Source of the DNA: Nitrobacter vulgaris
Lineage (GTDB): Bacteria > Pseudomonadota > Alphaproteobacteria > Rhizobiales > Xanthobacteraceae
Direction: 5' to 3'
NCBI RefSeq assembly: GCF_031453995.1
Contig: NZ_JAVDPZ010000007.1
Location: 62,001-126,000, forward strand
DNA length: 64,000 nt
Each line of letters begins with the position of its first letter. Position 1 is the first letter of the stretch. Both the position numbers and the translations under genes were made by a program. The notes beneath the pieces were generated by a model that had not been told where the DNA came from, did not search any database, and saw only the letters and a program-made list of their open reading frames with translations. Of this stretch, positions 8,823 to 18,050 are shown one piece after another.

Positions 8823-8887
8823 AAAATGCTCCGGGTTTTCAAAATGCCACGCGGCGGCTGACAAGCCAAACGGTCGTTGCGGATCGG

Positions 8888-9379
8888 TCAGTGGAGGTCG
8901 GGGAGGCACTCGATTCCGGCGGTGGATATGTTGGCCAGCGCCTTGGCCGCCGTTCGCCCTGCAATCACGCGGTCCGGCGCGATTTCGGCCAGCGGAACCA
9001 GAACGAACGCGCGCTCGAAGAGGCGAGGATGTGGCAGCGTCAGTTCCGGTTTGTCGAGGATGGCGTCGTCATAGGCGATCAGATCGAGATCCAGCGTGCG
9101 CGGTCCCCAGCGCTTTTCGGTGCCGCGGTCGCGACCGAATTTCTTCTCGATCTTGTGCAGCGTGAACAGCAGCGCGTGCGGGTCGAGGCGGGTGTCGATC
9201 TCGATGCAGGCGTTGACGAAGCGAGCCTGGTTCTCGTCGCCCCATGGCGGCGTGGTGTAGTCGGACGAACGGGCAAGAAGTTCGGCCTGCGCCATGCCGC
9301 AGATGTTGGCGATAGCCTTGCGAAAAGTCTGCCGCACGTCTCCGACGTTTCCCCCGAGTGCGATCAGGACGCTGGCCAT
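8888..9379 (-). CDS. folK: 6-hydroxymethyl-7,8-dihydropterin pyrophosphokinase (HPPK)
   Basis: 163 residues, standard HPPK length. It transfers pyrophosphate from ATP to the pterin, the step before dihydropteroate synthase in folate synthesis. The N-terminus MASVLIALGGNVGD is the HPPK start motif, and KRWGPRTLDLDLIAYDD is the PROSITE-type signature with the magnesium-binding aspartates. The stop is followed by the intergenic repeat before mutA. It lies 8 bp downstream of folB and completes a folP-folB-folK operon. Confidence 0.95.
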   Translation of the reverse strand: MASVLIALGGNVGDVRQTFRKAIANICGMAQAELLARSSDYTTPPWGDENQARFVNACIEIDTRLDPHALLFTLHKIEKKFGRDRGTEKRWGPRTLDLDLIAYDDAILDKPELTLPHPRLFERAFVLVPLAEIAPDRVIAGRTAAKALANISTAGIECLPDLH

Positions 9380-9387
9380 CGCGACAG

Positions 9388-9753
9388 CTATTCCCTGCTG
9401 CGGGTGAGCGAAATGCCGACGTCGTCGAAAATCGCCGGGATCGGCGCGTGCGGCTTGTGCACGGTGATTTTGATCGTGATCACGCGCGGAAAAGTAGCCA
9501 GAACCGCATCGGCAACAGCCCCTGCGGCACGTTCGAGCAGCTTGTAGTTGGCATCCTTGAACGCGGCGCTGGCTGTCGCCACCACGCCGGCATAGGACAC
9601 CGTATCGGCGAGACGATCGGTGCGGGAGGATTCGGAAAGATCAGTCGATAGTTCGATGTCCATCACGAAGCGCTGGCCGACTTCGGTCTCGTGCTCCATG
9701 ACGCCGTGCTGCGCGTGAATTACGAGGCCGCGTATAAAGATCGTGTCGGTCAT
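9388..9753 (-). CDS. folB: Dihydroneopterin aldolase
   Basis: 121 residues of the FolB fold; it cleaves 7,8-dihydroneopterin to 6-hydroxymethyl-dihydropterin and glycolaldehyde in the cytoplasm. The family pattern is seen in the N-terminal segment FIRGLVIHAQHGVMEHE, including the catalytic-region Glu of GVMEHE, and in LERAAGAVADAVLATFPRV followed by IKITVHKPHAPIP. The start overlaps the folP stop by 4 bp, giving translational coupling, and folK follows 8 bp later. Confidence 0.94.
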   Translation of the reverse strand: MTDTIFIRGLVIHAQHGVMEHETEVGQRFVMDIELSTDLSESSRTDRLADTVSYAGVVATASAAFKDANYKLLERAAGAVADAVLATFPRVITIKITVHKPHAPIPAIFDDVGISLTRSRE

Positions 9754-10652
9754 GGTCCGGTCATCCCGACTGTTGTGGACTCGATGGCGTGCGCCACCCG
9801 CAGCGCCTGCACCGTGTCCGCCACGTCATGTGTGCGGATAATGCACGCGCCGCCTCTTGCCGCGATCAGATGCGCAGCGAGCGAGCCGCCTAGCCGTTCC
9901 TGCGGCTCTGACTGCACTACCGTGTTGATGAAGCGCTTACGGGACGCGCCCACGAGAATCGGAAATCCGAGTGTCTGCAATTCATTGAGCCGGGCCAGCA
10001 CGACCATGCTCTGTTCCGGCGTTTTGCCGAATCCGATACCCGGATCGAGGACGATGTGGCCGGCAGGTATGCCGGCTTTCGCCGCGATCTCCAGCGATCG
10101 TTGGAAGAACGCCGCGATGTCCTGGATGATGTCGAGCGTATCGTCGGGCTTGTCCCGGTTATGCATGACAATGACGGGCGCATTGTGCGCCGCCACCACG
10201 CGGGCCATGTCCGGATCGCGCTGCAATCCCCAGACGTCGTTGGCGATTGCAACCCCGTTCTCAAGCGCCCACTCGACCATCGAGGACTTCATGCTATCGA
10301 TGGATATGGGGGCTCCAAGCGCGACCACCGCAGCGAGCACCGGCTTCAGCCGCCGCATCTCCTCATCGTGCGAGACCGGCTGAGATCCGTAGGGGCGGGT
10401 AGATTCCGCGCCGATATCGATGATGTCGGCCCCTTCCGCGATCATGCGGCGCGCCTGCGCCAAGGCCAGGTCGGGCGTCATGAACCGGCCGCCGTCGGAG
10501 AACGAGTCGGGGGTGATGTTCAGGACTCCCATGACCGCCGGATACGGCCGCGACAGCAGCGCTTCGAGCGTGGGATGACGCGTCTCGTCCGCCACAGGTC
10601 TGGACATGGTATCTGCCGACGTCATGCGGTGGCTTTGCGCGGTCCAGCACAT
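9750..10652 (-). CDS. folP: Dihydropteroate synthase
   Basis: Up to 300 residues; the conserved enzyme begins around VMGVLNITPDSFSDGG, the pterin/PPi-binding signature, with GADIIDIGAESTRP following as the second signature. It condenses hydroxymethyl-dihydropterin pyrophosphate with p-aminobenzoate and is the sulfonamide target. Three in-frame ATGs (10652, 10625, 10607) precede the conserved domain and none has a strong Shine-Dalgarno sequence, so the exact start is uncertain by up to 15 codons. It leads the folP-folB-folK operon, about 55 bp downstream of the DUF4332 gene. Confidence 0.93.
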   Translation of the reverse strand: MCWTAQSHRMTSADTMSRPVADETRHPTLEALLSRPYPAVMGVLNITPDSFSDGGRFMTPDLALAQARRMIAEGADIIDIGAESTRPYGSQPVSHDEEMRRLKPVLAAVVALGAPISIDSMKSSMVEWALENGVAIANDVWGLQRDPDMARVVAAHNAPVIVMHNRDKPDDTLDIIQDIAAFFQRSLEIAAKAGIPAGHIVLDPGIGFGKTPEQSMVVLARLNELQTLGFPILVGASRKRFINTVVQSEPQERLGGSLAAHLIAARGGACIIRTHDVADTVQALRVAHAIESTTVGMTGP

Positions 10653-10708
10653 GCTGTCAAGGCTCGAAAAACCCCTTCAGAGGGTCGGGCAGTGCAGCAG
10701 CGGGCGGC

Positions 10709-11116
10709 TTAATAGGTGATCTTGAGTGGAAGCTTCCGCGCTTGCGCAATCAGCGTGCCGATCGACTTCTCCGAAGGAAGAACGCTGACAAGTCTGCGCT
10801 TGGTATTCACATCTTTCATGGCTTGAGCCAGACGGGCCGGGTTACGATGCGTCAATTCACGCACAGTGGTAACGCCCGCCGCGCGCAGCAGCTTGGTCTT
10901 CCCGTTGCCCATCCCCGGAATGCGCATGTAGTCGGCAAGATTGGCCCACTCCAGGAGTTGCTGTTCGCTGATGCCGGTCTTGGCGGAAAGCGCCTTGCGG
11001 CCTTTCGGCGTGCGCGCCGCCTCGAGGTAAGCATCGGTTGTTCTAATGCCGATAGATCTCAGCTTTTTGGCGTCGGGGGCGCTCAGCCCTTCGAGCTTGG
11101 AGATTGGATATGTCAT
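10709..11116 (-). CDS. DUF4332-type helix-hairpin-helix protein
   Basis: 135 residues resembling the DUF4332 family, made of helix-hairpin-helix repeats: KLEGLSAPDAKKLRSIGIRTTDAYLEAA is the first and LADYMRIPGMGNGKTKLLRAAGVTTVRELT the second. Such repeats usually contact DNA backbone or mediate protein association, but no activity is established for this family. The start ATG overlaps the stop of an upstream 76-codon gene by 4 bp (ATGA), so the two are coupled. No signal peptide or membrane segment is seen. Confidence 0.78.
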   Translation of the reverse strand: MTYPISKLEGLSAPDAKKLRSIGIRTTDAYLEAARTPKGRKALSAKTGISEQQLLEWANLADYMRIPGMGNGKTKLLRAAGVTTVRELTHRNPARLAQAMKDVNTKRRLVSVLPSEKSIGTLIAQARKLPLKITY

Positions 11117-11343
11117 GACGTTCGGCGGTCTAACGGTGCGTATTGAGGGCCGGCGAACGCCGAGCGGCCTATCCAGTTACGGGAAACCGCAATCGAGCTT
11201 TTCGTGTCGGTTTTCGTAACGATCGCTGATAGAACCTTGTCGCCAGCACCTTCTTTGCTGCGAAAGTCGGGGATCGCACCGACGACTGCTCCCGCGACAG
11301 CGGTGCCAACTGTCGCGGCACGCCGCTCCACCAGTTCGTTCAT
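11113..11343 (-). CDS. Small hypothetical protein coupled to the DUF4332 gene
   Basis: 76 residues starting MNELVERRAATVGTAVAGAVVGAIP, with a small glycine-zipper-like hydrophobic segment (about residues 11-23) and a charged C-terminal half. The ATG at 11343 has a good Shine-Dalgarno-like GGAGGCGGGG upstream, better than that of longer in-frame starts up to 11484. Its stop overlaps the next start as ATGA. I do not recognise the family. The evidence that it is real is the ribosome-binding site and the coupling. Confidence 0.5.
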   Translation of the reverse strand: MNELVERRAATVGTAVAGAVVGAIPDFRSKEGAGDKVLSAIVTKTDTKSSIAVSRNWIGRSAFAGPQYAPLDRRTS

Positions 11344-11656
11344 GGTACCCCGCCTCCACCGGTTGCTCGCCGGCTCGTTATTTATGTTTTCATCTTGATA
11401 CCCTCGGGATGCGAAAGACAAGTCAGCAGGCAGAACAAACGCTCGTTGACCTGCAATCGCACGACGAGTGTTGCCGAGATGCAAGACCTGCGTACTCGAT
11501 TATGCCGAAAACATCGCGGTCGCCGGTCATTTGCGAGTTAGAAAGCTTCTGCTCCGTTGGAAGATTTCGAGCGCCGCGTTGGGGTTCGCCGGTTTCAATC
11601 GGCGCGGAACTTGAAGTAGAATGATGGTTCGACGACGGGATCACGAAGAGGTGCTC
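11344..11656. other. Divergent intergenic region
   Basis: About 310 bp between the minus-strand small gene and the plus-strand HerA-like gene. It should hold both promoters. A GGAAC with GGTT 15 bp further on (11611-11634) resembles an EcfG promoter but has non-standard spacing and a mismatched -10. No structural RNA or repeat was recognised. Confidence 0.4.
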
Positions 11657-13222
11657 ATGGCGAAGACCGCGACCGGGATCGGCGATACCGATCAAGGTAT
11701 CTTCATCGGCAAAGGTGAGCAGCCGGTGTGGCTGACGCTGGGCCTCGCCAACCGACACGGTCTTGTCACCGGCGCCACTGGAACTGGAAAAACCGTGTCG
11801 CTCCAGGTGATGGCGGAAGGATTTTCTCGCGCGGGTGTGCCGGTATTCGTCGCCGATATCAAAGGCGATCTGTCCGGCATTTCAGAGCCTGGCGCAGCCA
11901 AGGACTTCATACTCGAGCGCGCCAGGACGATGGGCCTTGGGTTCCAGCCCGATCAGTTCTCGACAATTTTCTGGGATGTTTTCGGTGAGCAGGGCCATCC
12001 GGTACGCGCCACCGTGTCGGAAATGGGTCCGTTGCTGTTGTCCCGCATGATGGATTTGAGCGAGGCTCAGGAGGGCGTGCTCAACATCGCCTTTCGGGTA
12101 GCAGACGAACAGGGGTTGCTTCTGCTCGATATGAAGGATCTTCGTGCCATCCTCTCTTTTATTGCCGAACATGCGGCAGAATTGACGACGCAGTACGGCA
12201 ATGTGTCGAAGCAAAGTGTGGGAGCCATCCAGCGCCAGCTTTTGGTGCTCGAAAATCAAGGCGGCGACAAATTTTTCGGTGAGCCGGCACTGGATTTGAA
12301 CGATTTCATGCGCACCGATCGCGACGGCCGCGGCATGGTCAACATCCTGGTCGCCGATAAGCTGATGCAGAGCCCGCGGCTTTATGCGACGTTTCTGTTG
12401 TGGATGTTGTCGGAGCTGTTCGAACAGTTGCCGGAGGTCGGCGATCCGCCAAAACCGAAGCTTGTGTTCTTCTTCGACGAAGCCCACCTTCTGTTCAACG
12501 ACGCGCCCAAAGCGTTGATGGATAAGATCGAGCAAGTGGTGCGGCTGATCCGCTCCAAGGGCGTCGGGGTTTATTTCGTCACTCAAAATCCGATCGATGT
12601 CCCGGACAAGGTGCTGGCCCAACTAGGAAACAGGGTTCAGCACGCGCTGCGCGCATTCACGCCCCGCGACCAGAAGGCCGTCGCGGCCGCGGCGCAGACG
12701 TTCCGGCCAAATCCGAAGCTGAACACGGCGCAGGTCATTACCGAACTCGGCAAGGGCGAGGCTCTGGTGTCGTGCCTTGAAGGCAACGGAACGCCGGCTA
12801 TGGTCGAGCGTGTGATGGTACGGCCGCCGTCTGCGAGGATCGGCCCGATCACTCCTGAGGAACGTAAAGCGATCATTGCCGGCAGCCCGGTGAAGGGAAA
12901 GTACGACACCGCGATCGATTCCGAATCGGCTTACGAGATGCTTCAGAAGCGGGTCGAGGGCACCGCGGCGACCGGCGCTGAGTCGAACGGCGGAGTTCTT
13001 GATCAGATCGGATCGATCGTCGGCAGCGTATTCGGGACCAACACGCCCCGCGGCAGATTGTCGACCGGGCAGGTGATCGCGCGCAGCGTCACCCGCTCCG
13101 TCACCAACAAGGTTGTCGGGGGGGTCGTCGCTGATATCGGCAAGTCGCTCGGCGGCTCGCTTGGCGGTTCGGTCGGTCGTGCGCTGGTGCGTGGCGCGCT
13201 CGGGGGGCTGCTGCGGCGTTGA
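11657..13222 (+). CDS. HerA-like / YjgR (DUF853) ATPase
   Basis: 521 residues from the ATG at 11657, which has AAGAGG 9 bp upstream and begins MAKTATGIGDTDQGIFIGKG; an ATG 12 codons upstream is less likely. Walker A is GATGTGKT (about residues 39-46) and Walker B is LVFFFDEAHLLF. The middle shows the FtsK/HerA-type arrangement with IRSKGVGVYFVTQNP as sensor region. The C-terminus is Gly/Ser/Arg-rich with repeated LGGSLGGS, as in the family. These proteins are annotated as helicase-like P-loop ATPases; the physiological substrate is unknown. It is followed closely by a membrane glycosyltransferase gene. Confidence 0.88.
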   Translation: MAKTATGIGDTDQGIFIGKGEQPVWLTLGLANRHGLVTGATGTGKTVSLQVMAEGFSRAGVPVFVADIKGDLSGISEPGAAKDFILERARTMGLGFQPDQFSTIFWDVFGEQGHPVRATVSEMGPLLLSRMMDLSEAQEGVLNIAFRVADEQGLLLLDMKDLRAILSFIAEHAAELTTQYGNVSKQSVGAIQRQLLVLENQGGDKFFGEPALDLNDFMRTDRDGRGMVNILVADKLMQSPRLYATFLLWMLSELFEQLPEVGDPPKPKLVFFFDEAHLLFNDAPKALMDKIEQVVRLIRSKGVGVYFVTQNPIDVPDKVLAQLGNRVQHALRAFTPRDQKAVAAAAQTFRPNPKLNTAQVITELGKGEALVSCLEGNGTPAMVERVMVRPPSARIGPITPEERKAIIAGSPVKGKYDTAIDSESAYEMLQKRVEGTAATGAESNGGVLDQIGSIVGSVFGTNTPRGRLSTGQVIARSVTRSVTNKVVGGVVADIGKSLGGSLGGSVGRALVRGALGGLLRR

Positions 13223-13344
13223 TCGCCCAGGCTGCTGTTTGGCTTTATGGTTGCGCCTTGGCAGAAGTGCGAGACAGTTTGCAGCCGGAAGCGCATCTGA
13301 TAACGCAGTGCGCGCGGACGATGCCGCCGCGTGACAACGGAAAA

Positions 13345-14652
13345 ATGCTCGTGCTGAGATGGCCATCGCTCCGGCGCCCGCTGGATGTCCTGTTTCTCGT
13401 GGCCTGCATCCTGCTGACTGCCGATGTTCTTGTCCCGGAAATCTGGGGACACGGCAAAACCAAGGATTATCCGTTGTGGTACTGGGCCGGGCAGCAGATC
13501 CTGCACGGCGGCGATCTGTATCCGCAAGGGCCGAGCGAAGGCTTCGCCTTCCTTTACCCGCCATTGTCCGCCATTCTGCTTGCCATACCGAGCACCTTCG
13601 GAAAGATTCCGCTGTATCTTGGACTGTGCCTTCTCAATGCCGCCGCATGGTGGATGACGGCGCAACTTTCCAACGCCATGACAGGGTCGGGCACGACGCC
13701 TAGTCCTTGGCTCGAGGCGTTGCCAGGCATCGTGACGATCCCCTTCGTCTTCGATATGTTCGATCTCGGGCAGCCCAACCTCGTTCTTCTCGCGATGATG
13801 CTGTTCGGATTCTGGTGTCTGTGGCAGGGACGCGGGTGGCTGTCGGGAAGCATGTTTGCGCTCGCGGCGGCCATCAAGGTCTTTCCCGTCGCCGTGCTAC
13901 CGTATCTGCTTTGGCGCCGCCATTGGACGAGCGCGATAAGCATGGTCGCTTTCCTGGGCGTTTTGCTGTTTCTGGTGCCGGCTCCGATCCGTGGCTTCGA
14001 CCGCAATGTTTCGGAGCTGACCACGTGGTACCGCGGAATGGTCGGATCGAACTCGGAGCATGGGTTCGGGCAGCGTGACGCCCAGAACTGGTCCTGGGTC
14101 AATCAGTCGATCATCGCCATCACGCATCGGCTGGTGCGTCCGGTCAATTATAACCAGATCGATCCCGCCAAACCGGCGCAATACATGAACGTGGCCAATG
14201 TCGATTACAAGACGGCGAACGGGATCGTGCTGGCTGTCTTCGCTGCGATAGGGCTGGGCTTTATCGCCATCATTCCGGCGCGGGCGAAAATGACGCAGCG
14301 ATCGATCGCCGAGGAGGTCGGGATTCTGTTCTGCCTGATGACGCTCGCATCGCCGCTGGCGCGTCAGTATTACTTCGTTTGGCTGTTCTTTCCATTAACG
14401 ATTCTGTTTCATCGTGCCGCGCTCGATTTTCGGCCAAAGGCGCGGGCGATCTCGCGTCTGGCGCTCTGCGCATCGTTTGCGCTGATGGCGCTGTCGCTGC
14501 CGGTGTTTCCGAAAATTCTTCAAGCCGCCGGAAATAACCTTGCGGCGACGTTCGTACTGATCGCCGCATTGGCGTGGCACATCCGTCACCCGTCATTGGC
14601 GAGTGGTCCGCATTCGGTCGCTTCGCCAGAAAAAATTCAAACGGTCGTTTAA
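13345..14652 (+). CDS. GT87 / DUF2029-type polytopic membrane glycosyltransferase
   Basis: 435 residues from the ATG at 13345 (an ATG at 13321 is an alternative; longer starts overlap the preceding gene). About ten hydrophobic segments follow an early luminal loop, GHGKTKDYPLWYWAGQQILHGGDLYP, characteristic of DUF2029/GT87 proteins, which transfer sugars from polyprenyl-phosphate donors at the outer face of the inner membrane. GQPNLVLLAMMLFGFW and AAAIKVFPVAVLPYLLWRR are further family blocks. The acceptor is unknown. It starts about 120 bp after the HerA-like gene and is followed by an M20 dipeptidase. Confidence 0.8.
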   Translation: MLVLRWPSLRRPLDVLFLVACILLTADVLVPEIWGHGKTKDYPLWYWAGQQILHGGDLYPQGPSEGFAFLYPPLSAILLAIPSTFGKIPLYLGLCLLNAAAWWMTAQLSNAMTGSGTTPSPWLEALPGIVTIPFVFDMFDLGQPNLVLLAMMLFGFWCLWQGRGWLSGSMFALAAAIKVFPVAVLPYLLWRRHWTSAISMVAFLGVLLFLVPAPIRGFDRNVSELTTWYRGMVGSNSEHGFGQRDAQNWSWVNQSIIAITHRLVRPVNYNQIDPAKPAQYMNVANVDYKTANGIVLAVFAAIGLGFIAIIPARAKMTQRSIAEEVGILFCLMTLASPLARQYYFVWLFFPLTILFHRAALDFRPKARAISRLALCASFALMALSLPVFPKILQAAGNNLAATFVLIAALAWHIRHPSLASGPHSVASPEKIQTVV

Positions 14653-14675
14653 CCCGCAACTCAGGGGACAACAAA

Positions 14676-16082
14676 ATGTCCGGCACGTCGCAACTCCAAA
14701 CCATCCTCGATCACATCGACGCCGATTTCGACAACAGCCTGAACCGGCTGTTCGCGCTGCTCCGCATCAAATCGATCTCAGCCGATCCGGCATTTGCCGG
14801 CGATTGCAAGGCGGCGGCCGATCATCTCGCCGCCGATATCGGGACGCTGAAATTTTCCGCGGAGGTCCGCCCGACGGCTGGCCATCCCGCGATCGTCGCC
14901 AAGAGCAACGGCAATACCGGGTCGCGGCCGCATGTCCTGTTCTACGGCCACTACGACGTTCAGCCGGTCGATCCGCTGAATTTGTGGCATCGCCCGCCAT
15001 TCGAACCAGTCGTCACGAGCCATGCGGATGGCCGCAAGATTATTGTGGCGCGCGGCGCGGAAGACGACAAAGGTCAGTTGATGACGTTCGTCGAGGCCTG
15101 CCGCGCCTGGATGTCGGTGACCGGTTCGTTGCCGCTCGACGTCACGATCTTGATCGAAGGTGAGGAGGAGGTTGGCTCGAAAAACTTCGTGCCTTTTCTC
15201 GAGCAGAACAAGAAGGACCTTGCCGCGGATTTCGCCTTGGTGTGCGACACCGGCATGTGGGACCCCGACACTCCGGCGATCACGACGTCGCTGCGCGGTT
15301 TGGTCTATGAGGAAGTGGTCATCAAGGCGGCGAACCGCGACCTGCATTCCGGCCTTTTCGGCGGCGGCGCTCAAAACCCGATCCGGGTTCTGACCCGAAT
15401 CCTTGGCGGCCTTCATGACGATGACGGCCGCATTACAATTCCCGGTTTCTACGATGGCGTGAAGGATTTGCCGTCCGACATCCGCGCTCAGTGGGCTCAG
15501 CTCGATCTGACGCCGGATCGATTTTTGAAGCCGATCGGACTCTCGATTCCTGCCGGTGAAAAGGATCGTCTGCTGATCGAGCAGGTCGTGTCGCGACCGA
15601 CCTGCGACATCAACGGAATTGTCGGCGGCTACACGGGAGAGGGGTCCAAGACGGTGATTCCGGCGCAGGCATCGGCGAAAATTTCGTTCCGTCTCGTCGA
15701 GGGTCAGGAGCCCAAAAAAATACGTGACGCTTTCCGTGCGTTTGTGAAGGAGCGCGTACCGGCGGACTGCTCGGTCGAGTTTCTCGATCATGCCGGCGCG
15801 CCCGCGATTGCGCTCGACTGGAACATGAAGCCGCTTGCGGCTGCGAAGCAGGCGCTGACCGATGAATGGAATAAGGAGGCGCTGCTGATCGGCTGCGGCG
15901 CGTCAATTCCGGTCGTTGCCGATTTCAAGACCTCACTGGGTCTCGACACGGTGCTGGTCGGCTTCGGCCTCGAGGACGACAATATCCATTCGCCCAACGA
16001 GAAATACGACCTGAAAAGTTTTCACAAAGGTATCCGGTCGTGGGCGCGGATTCTCGCTGCGCTTGCGGAAGCGCCGCGCTGA
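14676..16082 (+). CDS. M20 family metallodipeptidase
   Basis: 468 residues from the ATG at 14676, preceded by AGGGGAC at a good distance. The metal-binding and catalytic blocks of M20 peptidases are present: FYGHYDVQPVDP (first His and Asp), GAEDDKGQLM (bridging Asp), EGEEEVGS (catalytic Glu and metal Glu), CDTGMWDPDTP, and the lid domain GGGAQNPIRVLTRILG. A C-terminal HSPNEKYDL supplies the last His. It hydrolyses di- or short peptides in the cytoplasm, in the carnosinase/DapE-like branch. No operon partner suggests a specific substrate. Confidence 0.92.
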   Translation: MSGTSQLQTILDHIDADFDNSLNRLFALLRIKSISADPAFAGDCKAAADHLAADIGTLKFSAEVRPTAGHPAIVAKSNGNTGSRPHVLFYGHYDVQPVDPLNLWHRPPFEPVVTSHADGRKIIVARGAEDDKGQLMTFVEACRAWMSVTGSLPLDVTILIEGEEEVGSKNFVPFLEQNKKDLAADFALVCDTGMWDPDTPAITTSLRGLVYEEVVIKAANRDLHSGLFGGGAQNPIRVLTRILGGLHDDDGRITIPGFYDGVKDLPSDIRAQWAQLDLTPDRFLKPIGLSIPAGEKDRLLIEQVVSRPTCDINGIVGGYTGEGSKTVIPAQASAKISFRLVEGQEPKKIRDAFRAFVKERVPADCSVEFLDHAGAPAIALDWNMKPLAAAKQALTDEWNKEALLIGCGASIPVVADFKTSLGLDTVLVGFGLEDDNIHSPNEKYDLKSFHKGIRSWARILAALAEAPR

Positions 16083-16107
16083 AGCCATCTTCGGGCTTCA
16101 TGTGCAA

Positions 16108-16131
16108 ACGCCGCCCGGAATTGGGCGGCGT
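16108..16131 (+). terminator. Possible terminator hairpin after the M20 peptidase
   Basis: A strong stem ACGCCGCCC / GGGCGGCGT with a six-base loop lies 26 bp after the stop. It is not followed by a clear T run, so it may stall or stabilise rather than terminate intrinsically. Confidence 0.45.
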
Positions 16132-16377
16132 TGGATTGACGTGTAGAGGATGGTGACTAAGCCTTACACCAAATCCGACGTCAGACAAGTTCGAACAGAT
16201 CTGTTGTCCTGATCGCTGCTTCTAGCGTTCTTCTGCCGCTGAATTGAACCATTCCCGTCGTTTGCAGTTGACCTCATCGCCATCGTGTTGTCGGTAATGG
16301 GGAGCGAATTGGCGGGCGGCGAGGCCGATAGCTTGGCTATCAGGTGCTGTCGTCTCCTTGGGGGACGGAGCTTTTCG

Positions 16378-17163
16378 ATGAGCGTGCTTTTAGTCGCCGG
16401 GTTCGTTGTATTCGTGGCCGGTCTGGTGACGATCGCCTTCGGGATTCCAATCAAGGAGTTCAGCTTCGGCGATACCCTGGTCGTATCCGGCGCGGTCGTG
16501 ACCGGCACGGGCCTGATTATGATCAGCCTGTCGGTCGTCGTCCGCGAATTGCGAAGGGTCGCGGACCAACTCGGCTCCAGAGCGTTTGCTGATCGCGATG
16601 ATAGTGCCCACGCGCCCATTCTGCCGGGCAGGCACATCGAAGAGCGCCCACCTTCGCTGCCTGACAGCGATCGGTTCGCTCCAAGCCTGGGCGATCGGAA
16701 CGCCACGCCCTCCGTCATGTCGCCACGCCGGCAAGCGGACGTGCTCGACCGCGACCGCGAGACCGTTGTCGCGGTCGAGGATGCGGAGTTTCCGGCATCC
16801 TCCGACGAGCCATCGCAGCCGAAACCACGACGCAATCTTCTGTTTGCGTCCATGATGAAGGAGCGCGAGCGGGTGGTCGTGGACCAAGCCGGGCCGGTTG
16901 GCTCATCCGCGCCCGCGAGACATGCGCGTGATCCTGAGGCGCTCCGGCCAGCATCAAGAGTCGATCGCCCGTCCGCCCCTCCGGACCACAACGCGTCCTC
17001 CGTCACCGTGCTGAGGTCCGGTGTGGTCAACGGAATGGCCTATTCGCTTTATTCCGACGGTACGATCGACGCCCAACTGTCGGAGGGCACGATGCGCTTC
17101 GCCTCGATTGATCGACTGCGCGCCCATCTCGATCAAGGCTCCGACCGCCCGTCTCCCAAATAA
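16378..17163 (+). CDS. Hypothetical membrane-anchored protein
   Basis: 261 residues from the ATG at 16378, which has GGGGGACGGAG upstream; longer in-frame starts to 16285 encode nothing membrane-like. Two hydrophobic helices occupy residues 1-25 and about 33-52 with a short basic turn after them (VVRELRRVADQL). The rest is a long, Pro/Asp/Arg-rich, probably disordered cytoplasmic tail, ending in a compact segment (SGVVNGMAYSLYSDGTIDAQLSEGTMRFASIDRLRAHL) that looks folded. I do not recognise a named domain. It stands alone upstream of a MucR-family gene. Confidence 0.72.
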   Translation: MSVLLVAGFVVFVAGLVTIAFGIPIKEFSFGDTLVVSGAVVTGTGLIMISLSVVVRELRRVADQLGSRAFADRDDSAHAPILPGRHIEERPPSLPDSDRFAPSLGDRNATPSVMSPRRQADVLDRDRETVVAVEDAEFPASSDEPSQPKPRRNLLFASMMKERERVVVDQAGPVGSSAPARHARDPEALRPASRVDRPSAPPDHNASSVTVLRSGVVNGMAYSLYSDGTIDAQLSEGTMRFASIDRLRAHLDQGSDRPSPK

Positions 17164-17292
17164 AGTTCCGCGTGCGCGCCCTCCGTTCTTGTCATGCCGG
17201 CAGCAATCCGGTCATATTCCTTGGGGCGCAAAAGCCGATTCTGATCGCATTCCGAGCGTATCGATGCTTTACGATCCGGAAAATTTGAGATC

Positions 17293-17706
17293 ATGAGCGA
17301 TTCAGCGGGTAAAAGTTTTCTCGACCTCACGGCGGAGATCGTGTCCGCCTACCTTAGCAACAACACGACGCCGGCCTCGGAAATTCCCGCCCTCATCAGC
17401 CAAGTGCATGCCGCGCTGCTGCGCGTGTCGTCCGGGCGGGGCGAATTACCGTCGGAACCGACCAAGCCGGCCGTGCCGGTCAAGAAATCGATGACGGCCG
17501 ACTACCTGATCTGCCTGGAGGACGGGAAGCGCTTCAAATCGCTCAAGCGCCATCTGCGGTCTCAGTACAACATGAGCCCCGAGCAGTATCGGGACAAATG
17601 GAAACTGCCTGCCGATTATCCCATGGTGGCCCCCAACTACGCGGTCACGCGGTCGCAACTGGCCAAGAACATGGGCCTTGGCCAGCAACGCCGGCGCCGG
17701 AAATAG
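17293..17706 (+). CDS. Ros/MucR family zinc-finger transcriptional regulator
   Basis: 137 residues, the usual MucR length. The N-terminal oligomerisation part (LDLTAEIVSAYLSNN) is followed by the zinc-finger region DYLICLEDGKRFKSLKRHLRSQYNMSPEQYRDKWKLPADYPMVAPNY, the family hallmark, with the Cys of ICLEDG and the His of RHL. These H-NS-like proteins bind AT-rich DNA and control exopolysaccharide, motility and cell-cycle genes in Rhizobiales. The tail is basic (QQRRRRK). Genomes of this group carry several paralogues, so a specific name is not assigned. Confidence 0.93.
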   Translation: MSDSAGKSFLDLTAEIVSAYLSNNTTPASEIPALISQVHAALLRVSSGRGELPSEPTKPAVPVKKSMTADYLICLEDGKRFKSLKRHLRSQYNMSPEQYRDKWKLPADYPMVAPNYAVTRSQLAKNMGLGQQRRRRK

Positions 17707-18050
17707 CGCGAGCGGTTTCGGCTACCGGACGTTGGGGAATGCCTAGGGTGTCGCCGCGCCGCGTTCAGCGTTGAAGATGCGATGCATTCTGAGGACATCG
17801 TGCTGCGCGCAGAAGGCAAGCACCTAATGTATCGGAGTCCTACAGCCCTCGCTATCGCAAATGGTGCGCCGCTTCCTGCGGTGGAAATCTCGGACAAACC
17901 CAGCTTAACGGCTAGGTTTTTTCTCGGGCTTAGGACTCAACGCCGCCCTGGCAGTACGCTTCCTACTCCGTGAGTCGTCGCGTGGTCTATGCGGCATTGC
18001 CAATGCGTCTTGCCGCGCTTTCCAGCGCCATTTCATCAGATTTTTTTGCC
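17707..18050. other. Gap between the MucR-family gene and a hypothetical gene
   Basis: About 340 bp without a convincing gene. A 63-codon open frame at 17782-17973 has no ribosome-binding site or recognisable product. The right end becomes T-rich just before the next ATG (18051). No tRNA or attachment site was seen. Confidence 0.4.

Noticed and set aside
17782..17973. A 63-codon plus-strand frame after the MucR-family gene
   Set aside because: No ribosome-binding site, no recognisable product, and stops just before an in-frame alternative of the next gene.
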